Shown: positions 35,721 to 44,023, counted from the first letter of the stretch. The stretch is 64,000 nucleotides of DNA from Nocardia iowensis (GCF_019222765.1 NZ_CP078145.1:3348001-3412000), one strand, 5' to 3'. Notes: generated by a model not told the origin, from the sequence alone. Made by a program: numbers and translations.

Positions 35721-35946
35721 TGTAGGAATGTCGTCGGCTCGTGGCGGCCGCCGCGTCACCGCGTCGATGTGGTGACCTCCGATGAGACCGCATGGCCGTT
35801 GAAAACCCGTGCGGTTTCGGGCTCTGGGGTAGGGCAGTTCGGCGGGTGGGACCCGAGAAGTGGTGGCTTCGCGTCTATGGCCGGGATGGATAGCGTTTCC
35901 GGGGGAGGAGATATCGCGGGGGCGCACAACCGAGGGTAGGAGACTT

Positions 35947-36156
35947 ATGCGGAGAACTCTGGCCGTGGTCACCGTGGCGGCCGCGCTGTTCGTTCCGATC
36001 CAGCTTGCATCCGCCGGTGCAGCTGCGGCCCAGACAAGCACTGCCGTGGCTTCGACCGGTTCGGCGGAGATCCCGCCGTCCTGCGTCGGAAAAATTGATC
36101 CGATCCAGTTCTACATTCAGTCGCTGTTCGGCACACAGCCCCGGCACTGCCTCTGA
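35947..36156 (+). CDS. Very small secreted protein
   Basis: 69 residues. Signal peptide MRRTLAVVTVAAALFVPIQLASAGAAAAQ; the mature peptide of about 40 residues has two cysteines (SCVGKI and RHCL at the very end). GGTAGGAGA precedes the ATG. It lies 10 bases before the GNAT gene and may be co-transcribed with it. Function unknown. Confidence 0.7.
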   Translation: MRRTLAVVTVAAALFVPIQLASAGAAAAQTSTAVASTGSAEIPPSCVGKIDPIQFYIQSLFGTQPRHCL

Positions 36157-36166
36157 TCGGTAACCC

Positions 36167-36715
36167 ATGACCGAGCTCGGACCCGTCGCCTGGCCACCCT
36201 CCCCGATCAGAACCGAGCGGCTGGTGCTCCGCGAGTCCGAGACCCGGGACCGCGCGGCGTTCATCGAACTGTTCGCCTCGCCCGAGGTGGGTACCTACAT
36301 CGGTGGCTCTCGACCGCGTGATGAGCTCGAAAGCGAGATGCCTGAGGTGCCCGGGCGGCGCCCTGGCCTCTTCGTCATCGATCTCAACGGAACGATGATC
36401 GGCATGATCACGTTCGATGCGCGCGACACAGAGCGTCCGGGTCACGTCCGCCCGCATGCCGGAGATGTCGAACTCGGCTACCTGCTGTTGCCGGAGGCAT
36501 GGGGGTGCGGATACGCCGCCGAGGCGTGCACAGCGGCACTCGACTGGTTCGCTGCCGCCCTGCCCAGCGAGCCGCTGCTGCTCTGCACCCAGACTGCCAA
36601 CGACCGCGCGATGCGCCTCGCGGCGAAGCTGGGATTCACCGAGGTGGAACGGTTCGAAGAGTACGGCGCCGAGCAGTGGCTCGGCCTGTGGTCCTCGGTC
36701 ACGCCTTCCACTTGA
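36167..36715 (+). CDS. GNAT N-acetyltransferase
   Basis: 182 residues. IRTERLVLRESETRDRAAFIELF, the acetyl-CoA loop ELGYLLLPEAWGCGYAAEAC and a C-terminal NDRAMRLAAKLGFTEVE are typical of the RimJ-like GNAT fold. Acceptor unknown. It starts 10 bases after the small secreted gene. The next gene downstream has a structured leader. Confidence 0.9.
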   Translation: MTELGPVAWPPSPIRTERLVLRESETRDRAAFIELFASPEVGTYIGGSRPRDELESEMPEVPGRRPGLFVIDLNGTMIGMITFDARDTERPGHVRPHAGDVELGYLLLPEAWGCGYAAEACTAALDWFAAALPSEPLLLCTQTANDRAMRLAAKLGFTEVERFEEYGAEQWLGLWSSVTPST

Positions 36716-36780
36716 GCTCGTACTAAATAGCGCGCTGAAACCCGCGAACGTCGAAGGTTGTTTTCAGGTACGTTGGTCAA

Positions 36781-36896
36781 GTCTTCTCACCGGAAAGCCC
36801 GTGGGCTTTCTAAGGCTTCGGCCTCACCGGCAGGTTTCTCGGTGCCAGGTGGCATCGAGAAGGTGGGAGTCGTTTCCGACTCCGGTGAGGTGTGTC
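36781..36896 (+). promoter_or_regulatory. Highly structured 5' leader with alternative anti-SD pairing (candidate RNA switch)
   Basis: Four hairpins in tandem: 36793-36810 (GAAAGCC/GGCTTTC, loop CGTG), 36813-36824 (AGGC-TTCG-GCCT), 36836-36861 (TTCTCG/CGAGAA plus TGCC-AGGT-GGCA) and 36866-36883 (GGAGTCG-TTTC-CGACTCC). The Shine-Dalgarno segment CCGGTGAGG (36882-36890) is perfectly complementary to CTCACCGG at 36786-36793 and to CCTCACCGG at 36822-36830; the two pairings exclude each other. No U-run follows, so translation control is more likely than termination. Confidence 0.6.
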
Positions 36897-38162
36897 TTGA
36901 GCAATCCCGAATCACGACCTTTCTCTATTTCTTCCAGCCCACGGTCGCCGCGTACGCACGTAATCGTCGTCGGCGCGGGTCTTGGTGGCCTCTGCCTCGC
37001 GCAGGGCTTGCGGCGCGCCGGAATCAGCGTCGCCGTCTACGAGCGAGATGCCGCCGCGGTCACCCGTGCCCAGGGCCACCGGCTGCACATCGATGGACGC
37101 GGTCGACAGGCGCTGTCGGCGACGCTGCCACCGCACCTGTTCGAGCTGGTCGCGGCTGTCGCCGGGCGGCCGGCGCCGAACGCAAACGGTTTCGACCATC
37201 AGTTACGTCCGACCGGGGTCTTCTTCCTGGACGATTCGGAGCCGGGCCCTGCCACCCACGCCGACACAATGCCCGCGCACACCGTCATCGATCGGCAGGT
37301 GCTGCGCCGGATCCTTCTCACCGGGCTCGACGACATCGTTCATTTCGGCCGCCGTTGCCTCGGATACGACAGTGACGCGGACACCGTCACAGCACGGTTC
37401 GCCGATGGCAGTTCCGCACGGGGTTCGGTGCTGGTCGCCGCAGACGGTGTCGGTTCGGTGATCCGCGCCCAGCGTCTGCCGCACGCACGTGTCGTTGACT
37501 CCCAGGTCCGCCTGATCTACGGCCGGGTGCCACTGACACCCGGCCTGCGACGCGCGCTGCCGCCGGAGCTGATCAGCATCTTCAATTCGGTTGTCGGGCC
37601 AGGCAATCGGTTCGTCGGCATTGCGCCAGTGCAGTACCGTCAACCACTGGTAGCGGCCGCGTCTCGGCTGGCGCCCGAGGTGACTTTCGAGCCGGCCGAG
37701 GACACGCTTGCGGTGATGTTCGGTCGTCGCCGCGATCGACTCGGGCTCTCCGACTCGGAATTGCGCGCTGCTTCCGGTCGGCGACTGCGCGAGGTGGTGC
37801 TCGAACAGATTTCCGGTTGGCATCCGCTGGTGACCCGGATCATCGAGAAGTGGACTCCCTCCAGCGTTTACCCGATAGCCGTGCGCTCCAGCGTTCCCGT
37901 CCCACCGTGGCCGACATCGAATGTGACCCTGCTCGGCGACGCGATCCACGCCATGAGCCCCGCCGCGGGCGCGGGCGCGAATATCGCGCTCCGCGACGCC
38001 GCTGCGCTCGCCACGGCGCTGACCGAGGCGACCAGCGGCCGCCCGCTCCGGGACTCACTGCGCGACTACGAACAGGCGATGATCGACGAAGGCTTCCGCA
38101 TGGTGCGCCTGTCGGCGGCGAACGGGACGCAAACACTGGGAGCAGACCCACTGCCGATCTGA
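36897..38162 (+). CDS. FAD-dependent aromatic monooxygenase (class A flavoprotein, TetX/PHBH-like)
   Basis: 421 residues from TTG 36897, which has GGTGAGG 6 bases upstream. FAD-binding GxGxxG: VIVVGAGLGGLCLAQGL (about residues 24-40) with the following acidic VYERD. Mid-protein RxxR-like VIDRQVLRRIL and the second FAD motif LLGDAIHAMSPAAGAGAN near the C-terminus. It should hydroxylate a small aromatic or polyketide substrate with NAD(P)H and O2; some relatives inactivate tetracyclines or rifamycins. The 5' leader is unusually structured (see 36781-36896), suggesting control by RNA structure. Confidence 0.9.
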   Translation: MSNPESRPFSISSSPRSPRTHVIVVGAGLGGLCLAQGLRRAGISVAVYERDAAAVTRAQGHRLHIDGRGRQALSATLPPHLFELVAAVAGRPAPNANGFDHQLRPTGVFFLDDSEPGPATHADTMPAHTVIDRQVLRRILLTGLDDIVHFGRRCLGYDSDADTVTARFADGSSARGSVLVAADGVGSVIRAQRLPHARVVDSQVRLIYGRVPLTPGLRRALPPELISIFNSVVGPGNRFVGIAPVQYRQPLVAAASRLAPEVTFEPAEDTLAVMFGRRRDRLGLSDSELRAASGRRLREVVLEQISGWHPLVTRIIEKWTPSSVYPIAVRSSVPVPPWPTSNVTLLGDAIHAMSPAAGAGANIALRDAAALATALTEATSGRPLRDSLRDYEQAMIDEGFRMVRLSAANGTQTLGADPLPI

Positions 38163-38184
38163 GTCACGGTGCCATCGCCTGGCG

Positions 38185-38682
38185 TCAGAGTTCGTGTTCG
38201 GGGGCGCCGGGATTGCACAGTGCGGCGACGGTTGCCGGGTAGCCGACGGCGGGGCGCCACGGTTCGATGTTCCAGCTCGGCTTGTCCGGCATGGCGATTC
38301 GTGCCCAGTCCCAGTGGCAGAGGAACTGGTCGCGCATGCCGGGGGTGTCGGCGGTGCCGGCCTGGCGCAGCACTTCCTGCCAGGCGCGTTCCCCGGCGGG
38401 CGGGAAGGGATCCTGGCGTCCGGCGTCAGTGGGGTAGATCATCAGGCGGGTGCCATCGGCCCCATCGGTCCAGACAACGCGATCGATGAGTGGGCGATCG
38501 ATGAACGGATCGAGGGCTGATCCGCTGGGCAATGTCGAAAGGTGCGCGGCGCTAAGGGGTTTCGAGAACTGCTGCTCGGACCCTGGCGGGAGTGGCGCTG
38601 TGGCACCGGCCGATCCGACGCCCGTAGTAAATGCCGCCAGCAAGGCTACGGTGCCGGTGGTAAGAATTCCGTATCGTCGCAT
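38185..38682 (-). CDS. Exported DUF2599-like protein
   Basis: 165 residues. Signal peptide (MRRYGILTTGTVALLAAFTTG, cleavage near AGA-TA). The mature protein has the DUF2599 pattern: VVWTDGADGTRLMIYPTD, then AWQEVLRQAG, and the ending DQFLCHWDWA with WNIEPWRPAVGYP and a second Cys near the C-terminus. AAAGGA precedes the ATG. Convergent with the monooxygenase. Found mostly in mycolate-bearing actinomycetes; function unknown. Confidence 0.8.
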   Translation of the reverse strand: MRRYGILTTGTVALLAAFTTGVGSAGATAPLPPGSEQQFSKPLSAAHLSTLPSGSALDPFIDRPLIDRVVWTDGADGTRLMIYPTDAGRQDPFPPAGERAWQEVLRQAGTADTPGMRDQFLCHWDWARIAMPDKPSWNIEPWRPAVGYPATVAALCNPGAPEHEL

Positions 38683-38706
38683 CGGAGTGCGTCCTTTCGA
38701 GTCGGG

Positions 38707-39642
38707 TTATCCGTCGATGGCCGGGCGTAGTGCCCCGGTGATTACCTGGGCGGATTGCGCGACCAACGGATCGTCGGCGGGTGCGTGTTCGTCGGTGTTG
38801 ATCGACAGCACTGCGATTACGATCGGCGCGTCGCTGTTGGGCGGCCAGGTCACCGCGGCGTCGTTGGTGAGCCCGTAGTCGCCGCCGCCGGTCTTGTCCC
38901 CAATTTTCCAGTCCTGCGGCAACCCGGCGCGGATCCGGCCCATGCCGGTGGTGCTGCGCAGCAGCCATTGGGTCAGCTGCTCGCGCTCGGGCTCGGCCAA
39001 TGCGTCACCGGACACGACCGCGCGGTAATCCGCGGCGAGTGCGGCGGGGGTGGTGGAGTTGTGCTCGGGGTTGGTGTCTCCGCTGTTGCTCAGTGGCTCC
39101 CAGTCGTCGAGGCTGGTGACGGTATCGCCCAGCGTCCGAACGAATTTCGTGATGGCTGTGGGTCCGCCGAGAAGTTTCAGCAGCTCGTTGGCCGCAGTGT
39201 TATCACTCTTTTCGATGGCCGCGGCGGCCAGGTCGCGCACGGTCATGCCGCTGTCGACGTGAGTTTCGGTGATCGGCGAGTACTTCACCACATCGTCGGT
39301 GCTGAACTGGATGACTGTGTCGAAGTAGCCGTCCGTCAGTGGATGATCACGAAGCAGTGCCGCGGCGGCCAGCGTCTTGAAGGTGGAGCCGATCGGGAAT
39401 CGTTCGTTCTCGCGGTAACCCAGCGCGGTGCCCGTCGCCGTATCGATGGCGAAGACACCGACTCGCGCGTGGTGACCGTTCTCGAGATCTTTCACCCGAG
39501 CGGTCGCCATCGCGGCCGCGGCGGAATCGGGCATCTGGGTGCGTTCCGTCTGCGATTCCGAGTTGGGCATCGAGCACGCACCGACCAGCGCGGCCGCCGT
39601 GACCGCGGCTAGCAGAGAACCGATGCTGGACTTGGCTGTCAT
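38707..39642 (-). CDS. Class A beta-lactamase, lipoprotein type
   Basis: 311 residues. Signal peptide with lipobox-like VGAC (Cys near residue 22), then the serine beta-lactamase motifs: STFK (active-site Ser-x-x-Lys), SDN, a Glu-Pro-x-x-Asn omega-loop (WEPLSN, so Glu166 and Asn170 are retained although the intervening residues are unusual), and KTGGGDYG (KTG). It hydrolyses penicillins and perhaps cephalosporins at the outer face of the membrane. AGGAGAG precedes the ATG. Divergent from a LysR gene, as in known Nocardia beta-lactamase loci. Confidence 0.94.
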   Translation of the reverse strand: MTAKSSIGSLLAAVTAAALVGACSMPNSESQTERTQMPDSAAAAMATARVKDLENGHHARVGVFAIDTATGTALGYRENERFPIGSTFKTLAAAALLRDHPLTDGYFDTVIQFSTDDVVKYSPITETHVDSGMTVRDLAAAAIEKSDNTAANELLKLLGGPTAITKFVRTLGDTVTSLDDWEPLSNSGDTNPEHNSTTPAALAADYRAVVSGDALAEPEREQLTQWLLRSTTGMGRIRAGLPQDWKIGDKTGGGDYGLTNDAAVTWPPNSDAPIVIAVLSINTDEHAPADDPLVAQSAQVITGALRPAIDG

Positions 39643-39704
39643 GACTGCTCTCCTGTGAAGGCCGATAAGGGGTCGATGGGCGCGACCGAGCATGGCACTC
39701 CCTC

Positions 39705-39736
39705 ATTCATGCAGTCCAAGGTTGCGATGCATGGAT
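39705..39736. promoter_or_regulatory. LysR-type operator between beta-lactamase and LysR genes
   Basis: ATTCATGCA (39705-39713) and TGCATGGAT (39728-39736) form an inverted repeat matching at 8 of 9 positions with a 14-base spacer, in the 122-base divergent interval. CATGCA/TGCATG arms are perfect. Confidence 0.6.
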
Positions 39737-39764
39737 TGATGCCGAACTGGCATACTGGCTCGTC

Positions 39765-40658
39765 ATGGATATCGTCGAAGCCTGTCGAGCATTCGTGGCA
39801 GTCGGCGATTACGGCAGTTTCACCGACGGTGCCGCTGTGGCGCGCATCCCACAGTCGGTGGCCAGCCGACGGATCGCGGCGCTGGAGCGGCGTTTCGGAG
39901 CTCAACTGTTCAACCGGTCGACCCGCACGGTCACCTTGACCTCGTTCGGGCGCGAGTTGCTGCCGTCGGCCAAACGCCTGGTCGAGCTCGCCGAAACCCT
40001 GGAGCACAACGCCGAACGCGCCAGACTCCGGCCTTTTCGGATGGCGGTCCCGATTGTGTGCAACCCGCTGCAGCTGGCGCGGTTGATCGCCGCGGGGCGG
40101 TGCAAGGGGCTGAATCTGGACCTGCACGCCGCCGAGCCCGGAGAGCGCGCCGAGTCGCTTCGCACGATGGAGGTGCGAGCTGCTCTCGTGGCGGTCCCGC
40201 CCGGTGAGGGCACCTGGCGGGTGCCGCTGGGGCTCGCCGGTGGCATCGCTGTGCAAAGCCGGGCACTGTATATGGAGTCGCTGCGGCCCAGCCGTGCCGA
40301 CGAGGACGCCCGCCGCCGCCGCGTCTGGCTGCAGCCTGAAGACGATGTACCGCACATTCGGGACCCGCTCACCCGGCTCGGTGCCGCGGTGGGATTGCAG
40401 CCCGCGCAGGTGCAGGTAGCGAACTCGGTCGCGGCCGCCGCGGCCGAAGCGCTCGGTTCGACCGATCTACTGCTCTGTTCGGCGAGCCAAGCCGAGGAGC
40501 TGGACCTGCACTGGCGGCAGATCGGCGAGCTGACCGAGTTGGCTCGCGGCTACCGGCTCGTGACCGGGCTGAGCGAGGACACGCAGCGAACCCATACGCT
40601 GTCCGCCGCCGAGATCGGGCGCTGTCTCGGTGCGCCCGAGGCCGACAGATCGGGGTAA
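39765..40658 (+). CDS. LysR-family regulator (AmpR-like context)
   Basis: 297 residues. HTH: AFVAVGDYGSFTDGAAVARI then QSVASRRIAALERRFGAQLF; the effector domain is less typical. It is divergent from the beta-lactamase with a palindrome between them, the layout of ampR-ampC, so it probably regulates that gene. It reads directly into the serine hydrolase 24 bases downstream. Inducer unknown; in AmpR it is a cell-wall fragment. Confidence 0.9.
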   Translation: MDIVEACRAFVAVGDYGSFTDGAAVARIPQSVASRRIAALERRFGAQLFNRSTRTVTLTSFGRELLPSAKRLVELAETLEHNAERARLRPFRMAVPIVCNPLQLARLIAAGRCKGLNLDLHAAEPGERAESLRTMEVRAALVAVPPGEGTWRVPLGLAGGIAVQSRALYMESLRPSRADEDARRRRVWLQPEDDVPHIRDPLTRLGAAVGLQPAQVQVANSVAAAAAEALGSTDLLLCSASQAEELDLHWRQIGELTELARGYRLVTGLSEDTQRTHTLSAAEIGRCLGAPEADRSG

Positions 40659-40682
40659 TGATTCGACAGACCGGAGGTGCTA

Positions 40683-41585
40683 GTGGGAGTGGCCCAGATT
40701 CTGCGGGCGGCACGAGAGGACCTGGACAGCGCGGGGTTACGCGGGTCCTTCCTGGTTCGCGATCTCGATTCCGGTGACGAGCTCGGGATCGACGCCGAGG
40801 CGGAGTACCCGTCGGCTTCGCTGGTCAAAGTGCCGTTGGCGGTCGTCACCCTGGAGCGCATCGCCCGTGGCGAGCTCGATCCGGTGACACCGATCGTGGT
40901 GCAGCCGGGCCGCGTGACCGCGCCTGGCCCGGTCGGGGTGACCAAATTCCGCCATCCCGCCACGATCGCGCTCGAAGATCTGCTCTATCTCACCCTGTCG
41001 ATCAGCGATAACGCCGCTGCGGACGCACTATTCGGGCTCACCCCACCCGAGGCGGTGGCCGCCGAACTGACTCGCCTCGGTGTCGAGGGGATCTCCGTAC
41101 GGCACCTCCTGGACGAGCTCACCCGGACGCCGACCGAGATGCTCGCACCCGAGCATGCCCATCTCGCGCACACCCTCGCGATCACCGCGACGACGGCCGG
41201 ACACGGACACCCGGTCCCGCAACTCGATATCAGCCGCGCGAACACCGGTTCAGCCCGCGCGTTCGTCGAACTGCTGCACAAGATCTGGCGGCCCAGCAGT
41301 ATTCGGCCCGCAGCTGCGGCGCAGGTCCGCCGGCTGATGGGGGAGAATATGCTGCGCAACCGGCTGGCCCCCGACTTCAGCTGCGACGCGTCCCGATGGT
41401 CATCGAAGACCGGAACCTTGATCAACCTCCGCCACGAAATCGGCGTGGTCGAGCACGCTGACGGCCAAGTCTTCGCCGTCGCCGCCCTCACCGAATCACG
41501 AGTCCCCGCCGCCGCCCAACCCGCCGCGGAAGCGGTGATGGCCAGGGTCGCCAGGCGGCTCCGCGATGAACTGCGACGGATGTAG
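40683..41585 (+). CDS. Serine hydrolase of the class A beta-lactamase fold
   Basis: 300 residues from GTG 40683 (GGAG at 40673-40676). No signal peptide. SASLVKVPLAV supplies Ser-x-x-Lys, SISDNAAAD the SDN, and SSKTGTL the KTG motif. I see no clear equivalent of the omega-loop Glu, so it may be a D,D-peptidase-like or penicillin-binding hydrolase rather than an efficient beta-lactamase. Being cytoplasmic and 24 bases after the LysR gene, it could process a muropeptide signal; that is speculation. Confidence 0.82.
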   Translation: MGVAQILRAAREDLDSAGLRGSFLVRDLDSGDELGIDAEAEYPSASLVKVPLAVVTLERIARGELDPVTPIVVQPGRVTAPGPVGVTKFRHPATIALEDLLYLTLSISDNAAADALFGLTPPEAVAAELTRLGVEGISVRHLLDELTRTPTEMLAPEHAHLAHTLAITATTAGHGHPVPQLDISRANTGSARAFVELLHKIWRPSSIRPAAAAQVRRLMGENMLRNRLAPDFSCDASRWSSKTGTLINLRHEIGVVEHADGQVFAVAALTESRVPAAAQPAAEAVMARVARRLRDELRRM

Positions 41586-41626
41586 CACTCGATCCCATAC
41601 CCCAGCCCGGCCACCCCCTGCTGCCG

Positions 41627-41880
41627 CTACGGCGATGGCTTACCGAGTACGCGCGTCATCCAGATCGAGTCGCCACGATCGGGATCCGCTGTGACACGGC
41701 CACTGTGGTAGAAGTCCAGCTTTTCCAGTACGCGGAACGAGGCGGCGTTCCACTCCCGCACCGTCGCCCACAACCGCCGTCGCCCCGTGCCAGCCGCCGC
41801 CTCGACAACAGCCAGGGCCGCCTCGGTGGCGTAGCCATAACCGTGGGCCCGCTGAGCGAGCTGGGACGTCACCGAATCGC
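41627..41880 (-). pseudogene. 3' fragment of a GNAT acetyltransferase gene
   Basis: The last 80 residues of a RimJ-type GNAT are clear (GYGYATEAALAVVEAAAGTG, ATVREWNAASFRVLEKLDFY, then DPDRGDSIWMTRVLG before the stop). Upstream of about 41880 the frame continues but the sequence no longer resembles a GNAT N-terminus, and no start with a ribosome site is found. A truncated remnant. Confidence 0.65.
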
Positions 41881-42164
41881 CTGGGCTGCTTGCCCACATT
41901 CGAACCGGAAAAGTAGAGCACGCAATTGGAGCCAATATTGGACGTTCGGATGCGTACCGGCAGCATGGCTCGGTGTGCAGCCGCGGGTGGGGAATTGCGT
42001 GACAGTCACGCCGGAAACCCCGACGGTCCAGGTGAGGGGAACTTCGTGACGGACAACGCGCACAACCGGGGAAATGACGGCTGGGGATCGGTTGTGGGCG
42101 GACGGCGACCCGGCCACCATCGTGGGCAAGATGCTTCCTTTCACCCACACGAGGGGAGATTGCT

Positions 42165-43010
42165 TTGTCCCGCAACAATTTTGCACCGAAGCGACGCACA
42201 CTGCTAACTCTGGTTGTCACCGCCGCAGCCCTTCTCGTCGCCCCCGTCCTGCCTGCCGTCGCCGCGCCGCAGGCGGTCGACTGGGACAAGCCGGGACCGC
42301 ACCAGGTGCAGGTGCAGGCCATGACGGACCACACGCTGTACTTCCCGGCCAAGATGGATCGACACCCCGTGATCATTTGGGGCAATGGCTCTCTGGCGCG
42401 GCCGGCGATCTACGACGGGCTACTTCGGCACTGGGCCAGCCACGGTTTCATCGTCGCCGCGGCGAACACCGTTTGGGCCACCAGTGGTAGCGAGATGCTC
42501 CAGGGCATCGATCTCCTCACCCGGCTCAACCAGCAGGCGGACAGTCCCTTCCACCAGAAGGTGGATCTGGCGAACATCGGCGCCTCCGGCCATTCCAGGG
42601 GCGGCGGGGGCAGCCTCAATGCCGGCGCGGATCCTCGTGTCGACACCACAGTGCCGATCGAACCGGGCCCGCGCCCCAGTTCCGCTGGCCTACGCGGACC
42701 CACCTTTCTCCTGGCCGGTGAGAACGACACCATCGTCACCCCGGCTGGGGTGAAGCAGTACTACGAGAGCGCCGACCACGTAGTCGCGATCTACGGGTCA
42801 CTGGCGGGCGCCGGGCACTTCACCCCGCTGAACGACGGCGGCGGGTTCCGGGGACCCAGCACAGCCTGGCTCGCCTTCCAGCTGAAGGGCGACGAGCGAG
42901 CCAGGGGCGAATTCTTCGGCGCCAACTGTGGGATCTGCACGAGCAAGGCTTGGAGCGAAGTTCAGCGCAACCGCCTGGCACAGCAGGTGCCTGGGCCGAA
43001 CGGCGCCTAA
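42165..43010 (+). CDS. Secreted alpha/beta hydrolase (cutinase/PET-hydrolase-like)
   Basis: 281 residues from TTG 42165 with GAGGGGAG about 6 bases upstream. Signal peptide RRTLLTLVVTAAALLVAPVLPAVA. Nucleophile elbow GHSRGG (near residue 143), acid and base in FLLAGENDTIVTP and AGHFTPLN. IIWGNGSLARPAIYDGLLRHW and the two C-terminal cysteines (CGICTS) follow the chlorophyllase/PETase-like pattern. It may hydrolyse polyester or lipid esters outside the cell. A strong hairpin terminator follows. Confidence 0.87.
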   Translation: MSRNNFAPKRRTLLTLVVTAAALLVAPVLPAVAAPQAVDWDKPGPHQVQVQAMTDHTLYFPAKMDRHPVIIWGNGSLARPAIYDGLLRHWASHGFIVAAANTVWATSGSEMLQGIDLLTRLNQQADSPFHQKVDLANIGASGHSRGGGGSLNAGADPRVDTTVPIEPGPRPSSAGLRGPTFLLAGENDTIVTPAGVKQYYESADHVVAIYGSLAGAGHFTPLNDGGGFRGPSTAWLAFQLKGDERARGEFFGANCGICTSKAWSEVQRNRLAQQVPGPNGA

Positions 43011-43027
43011 TCTGCGATCACCCGATC

Positions 43028-43068
43028 GGTGGCGCGGCCAGTACTCGCGCGTGCCTGGCCGCGTCACC
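43028..43068 (+). terminator. Hairpin terminator after the secreted hydrolase
   Basis: GGTGGCGCGGCCAG (43028-43041) pairs with CTGGCCGCGTCACC (43055-43068): 14 bp with one G-U pair and a 13-base loop, 17 bases after the stop. Confidence 0.75.
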
Positions 43069-43169
43069 AGAACCGGCTGCGGGCGAAGGTGCTGCGGAGC
43101 CTGAGCGTGACAAACCTTTCGGCTAAGAGCACTTGTTCGGATGAACATGTGCTCGGTGGCGCCGAAGTT

Positions 43170-43673
43170 TCACGAGTTCGGCTGTCGCAGTACAGGCTTG
43201 TCGATCTGCTCGCGGAGGATGTCGCCGTGACCTGCATGCCTGGCGAACTCTTGGATCATGGCGAGCAATGTCCATCGCATGCTGACGTTTCCCTCGCGGG
43301 GATTGTCCTTGGTGTCGTCGAGGTCGAAGCGGGACGCGATCTCCCGTGATCGTTGGCTTGCGCGCTCGAACTCGGCGATGACGTCTGCCAGCGACTCGTC
43401 GTCGGCGACGGCGAAGGTGCCCTCGTCGCGGCGCGAGTATCCATCGCATTCGGATTCATCGAGTCCCGCCCAGAACCGTTGGAACCAAATCCGTTCCGCG
43501 GCAGCGGCATGCTTGAGCAATGAGATCGGTGTCGTCAGCGACGCGACGAGCCGTCGGCGGGCGTCGGCGTCGGACAGGCCGCGAACGGTCTCGATGAGTG
43601 CTTCGCGGTTGTGGTCGAGCAGGTTCTCGATGATCGCTCGCTCGGTGCCGTTGGTAATTATGTTGGTACTCAC
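43170..43673 (-). CDS. DinB family protein (DUF664-like)
   Basis: 167 residues from GTG 43673. DHNREALIETVRGLSDADARRR, LLKHAAAAERIWFQRF and the C-terminal MIQEFARHAGHGDILREQI supply the helices and the three histidines of the DinB metal site. Many actinobacterial members are thiol-dependent S-transferases or have unknown roles. No operon partner. Confidence 0.85.
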   Translation of the reverse strand: MSTNIITNGTERAIIENLLDHNREALIETVRGLSDADARRRLVASLTTPISLLKHAAAAERIWFQRFWAGLDESECDGYSRRDEGTFAVADDESLADVIAEFERASQRSREIASRFDLDDTKDNPREGNVSMRWTLLAMIQEFARHAGHGDILREQIDKPVLRQPNS

Positions 43674-43979
43674 GGGCTTTCACTCCATTCTGTTGTGTGG
43701 TTGAGGTGAGGGGTCTCTTGATCGGGCTGAATGACGCAAGGCGTTGCGGCACGATCGATTTCGGGAGAAGAACCGGCGTCAGGGAACGACCGGGAAGGAG
43801 GGGATTCGAGCTACTCGTCGCGCGGATTGCGCAGGGAGGGTGGCGAGGCGGGCGACGTCGACACCGCAGCCCAGGCCTGTCAAGAGGCGCTGCTGCCTGC
43901 GGTCAGCATATCGCAGAGTTTCGATCCGGGCTGCACGTCGATGACGGCAGCGTTGTCGGCTTTCGATCGGTACCGTCGA
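43674..43979. other. Intergenic region, no convincing gene
   Basis: About 306 bases between two minus-strand genes. Several short frames are open but none has a ribosome site with normal codon use. A strong hairpin with a T-run follows (see 43980-44023). Confidence 0.4.
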
Positions 43980-44023
43980 GCCGGACCAGCTGGCCGATGC
44001 CGGTCCGGCTCAGGCTTTTTTGC
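43980..44023. terminator. Strong hairpin with T-run on plus strand
   Basis: GAGCCGGACC (43980-43989) and GGTCCGGCTC (44004-44013) form a perfect 10-bp stem, followed on the plus strand by AGGCTTTTTT. By orientation it would end a plus-strand transcript, but it also lies just downstream of the minus-strand methyltransferase stop and may serve that gene without a U-run. Confidence 0.65.
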
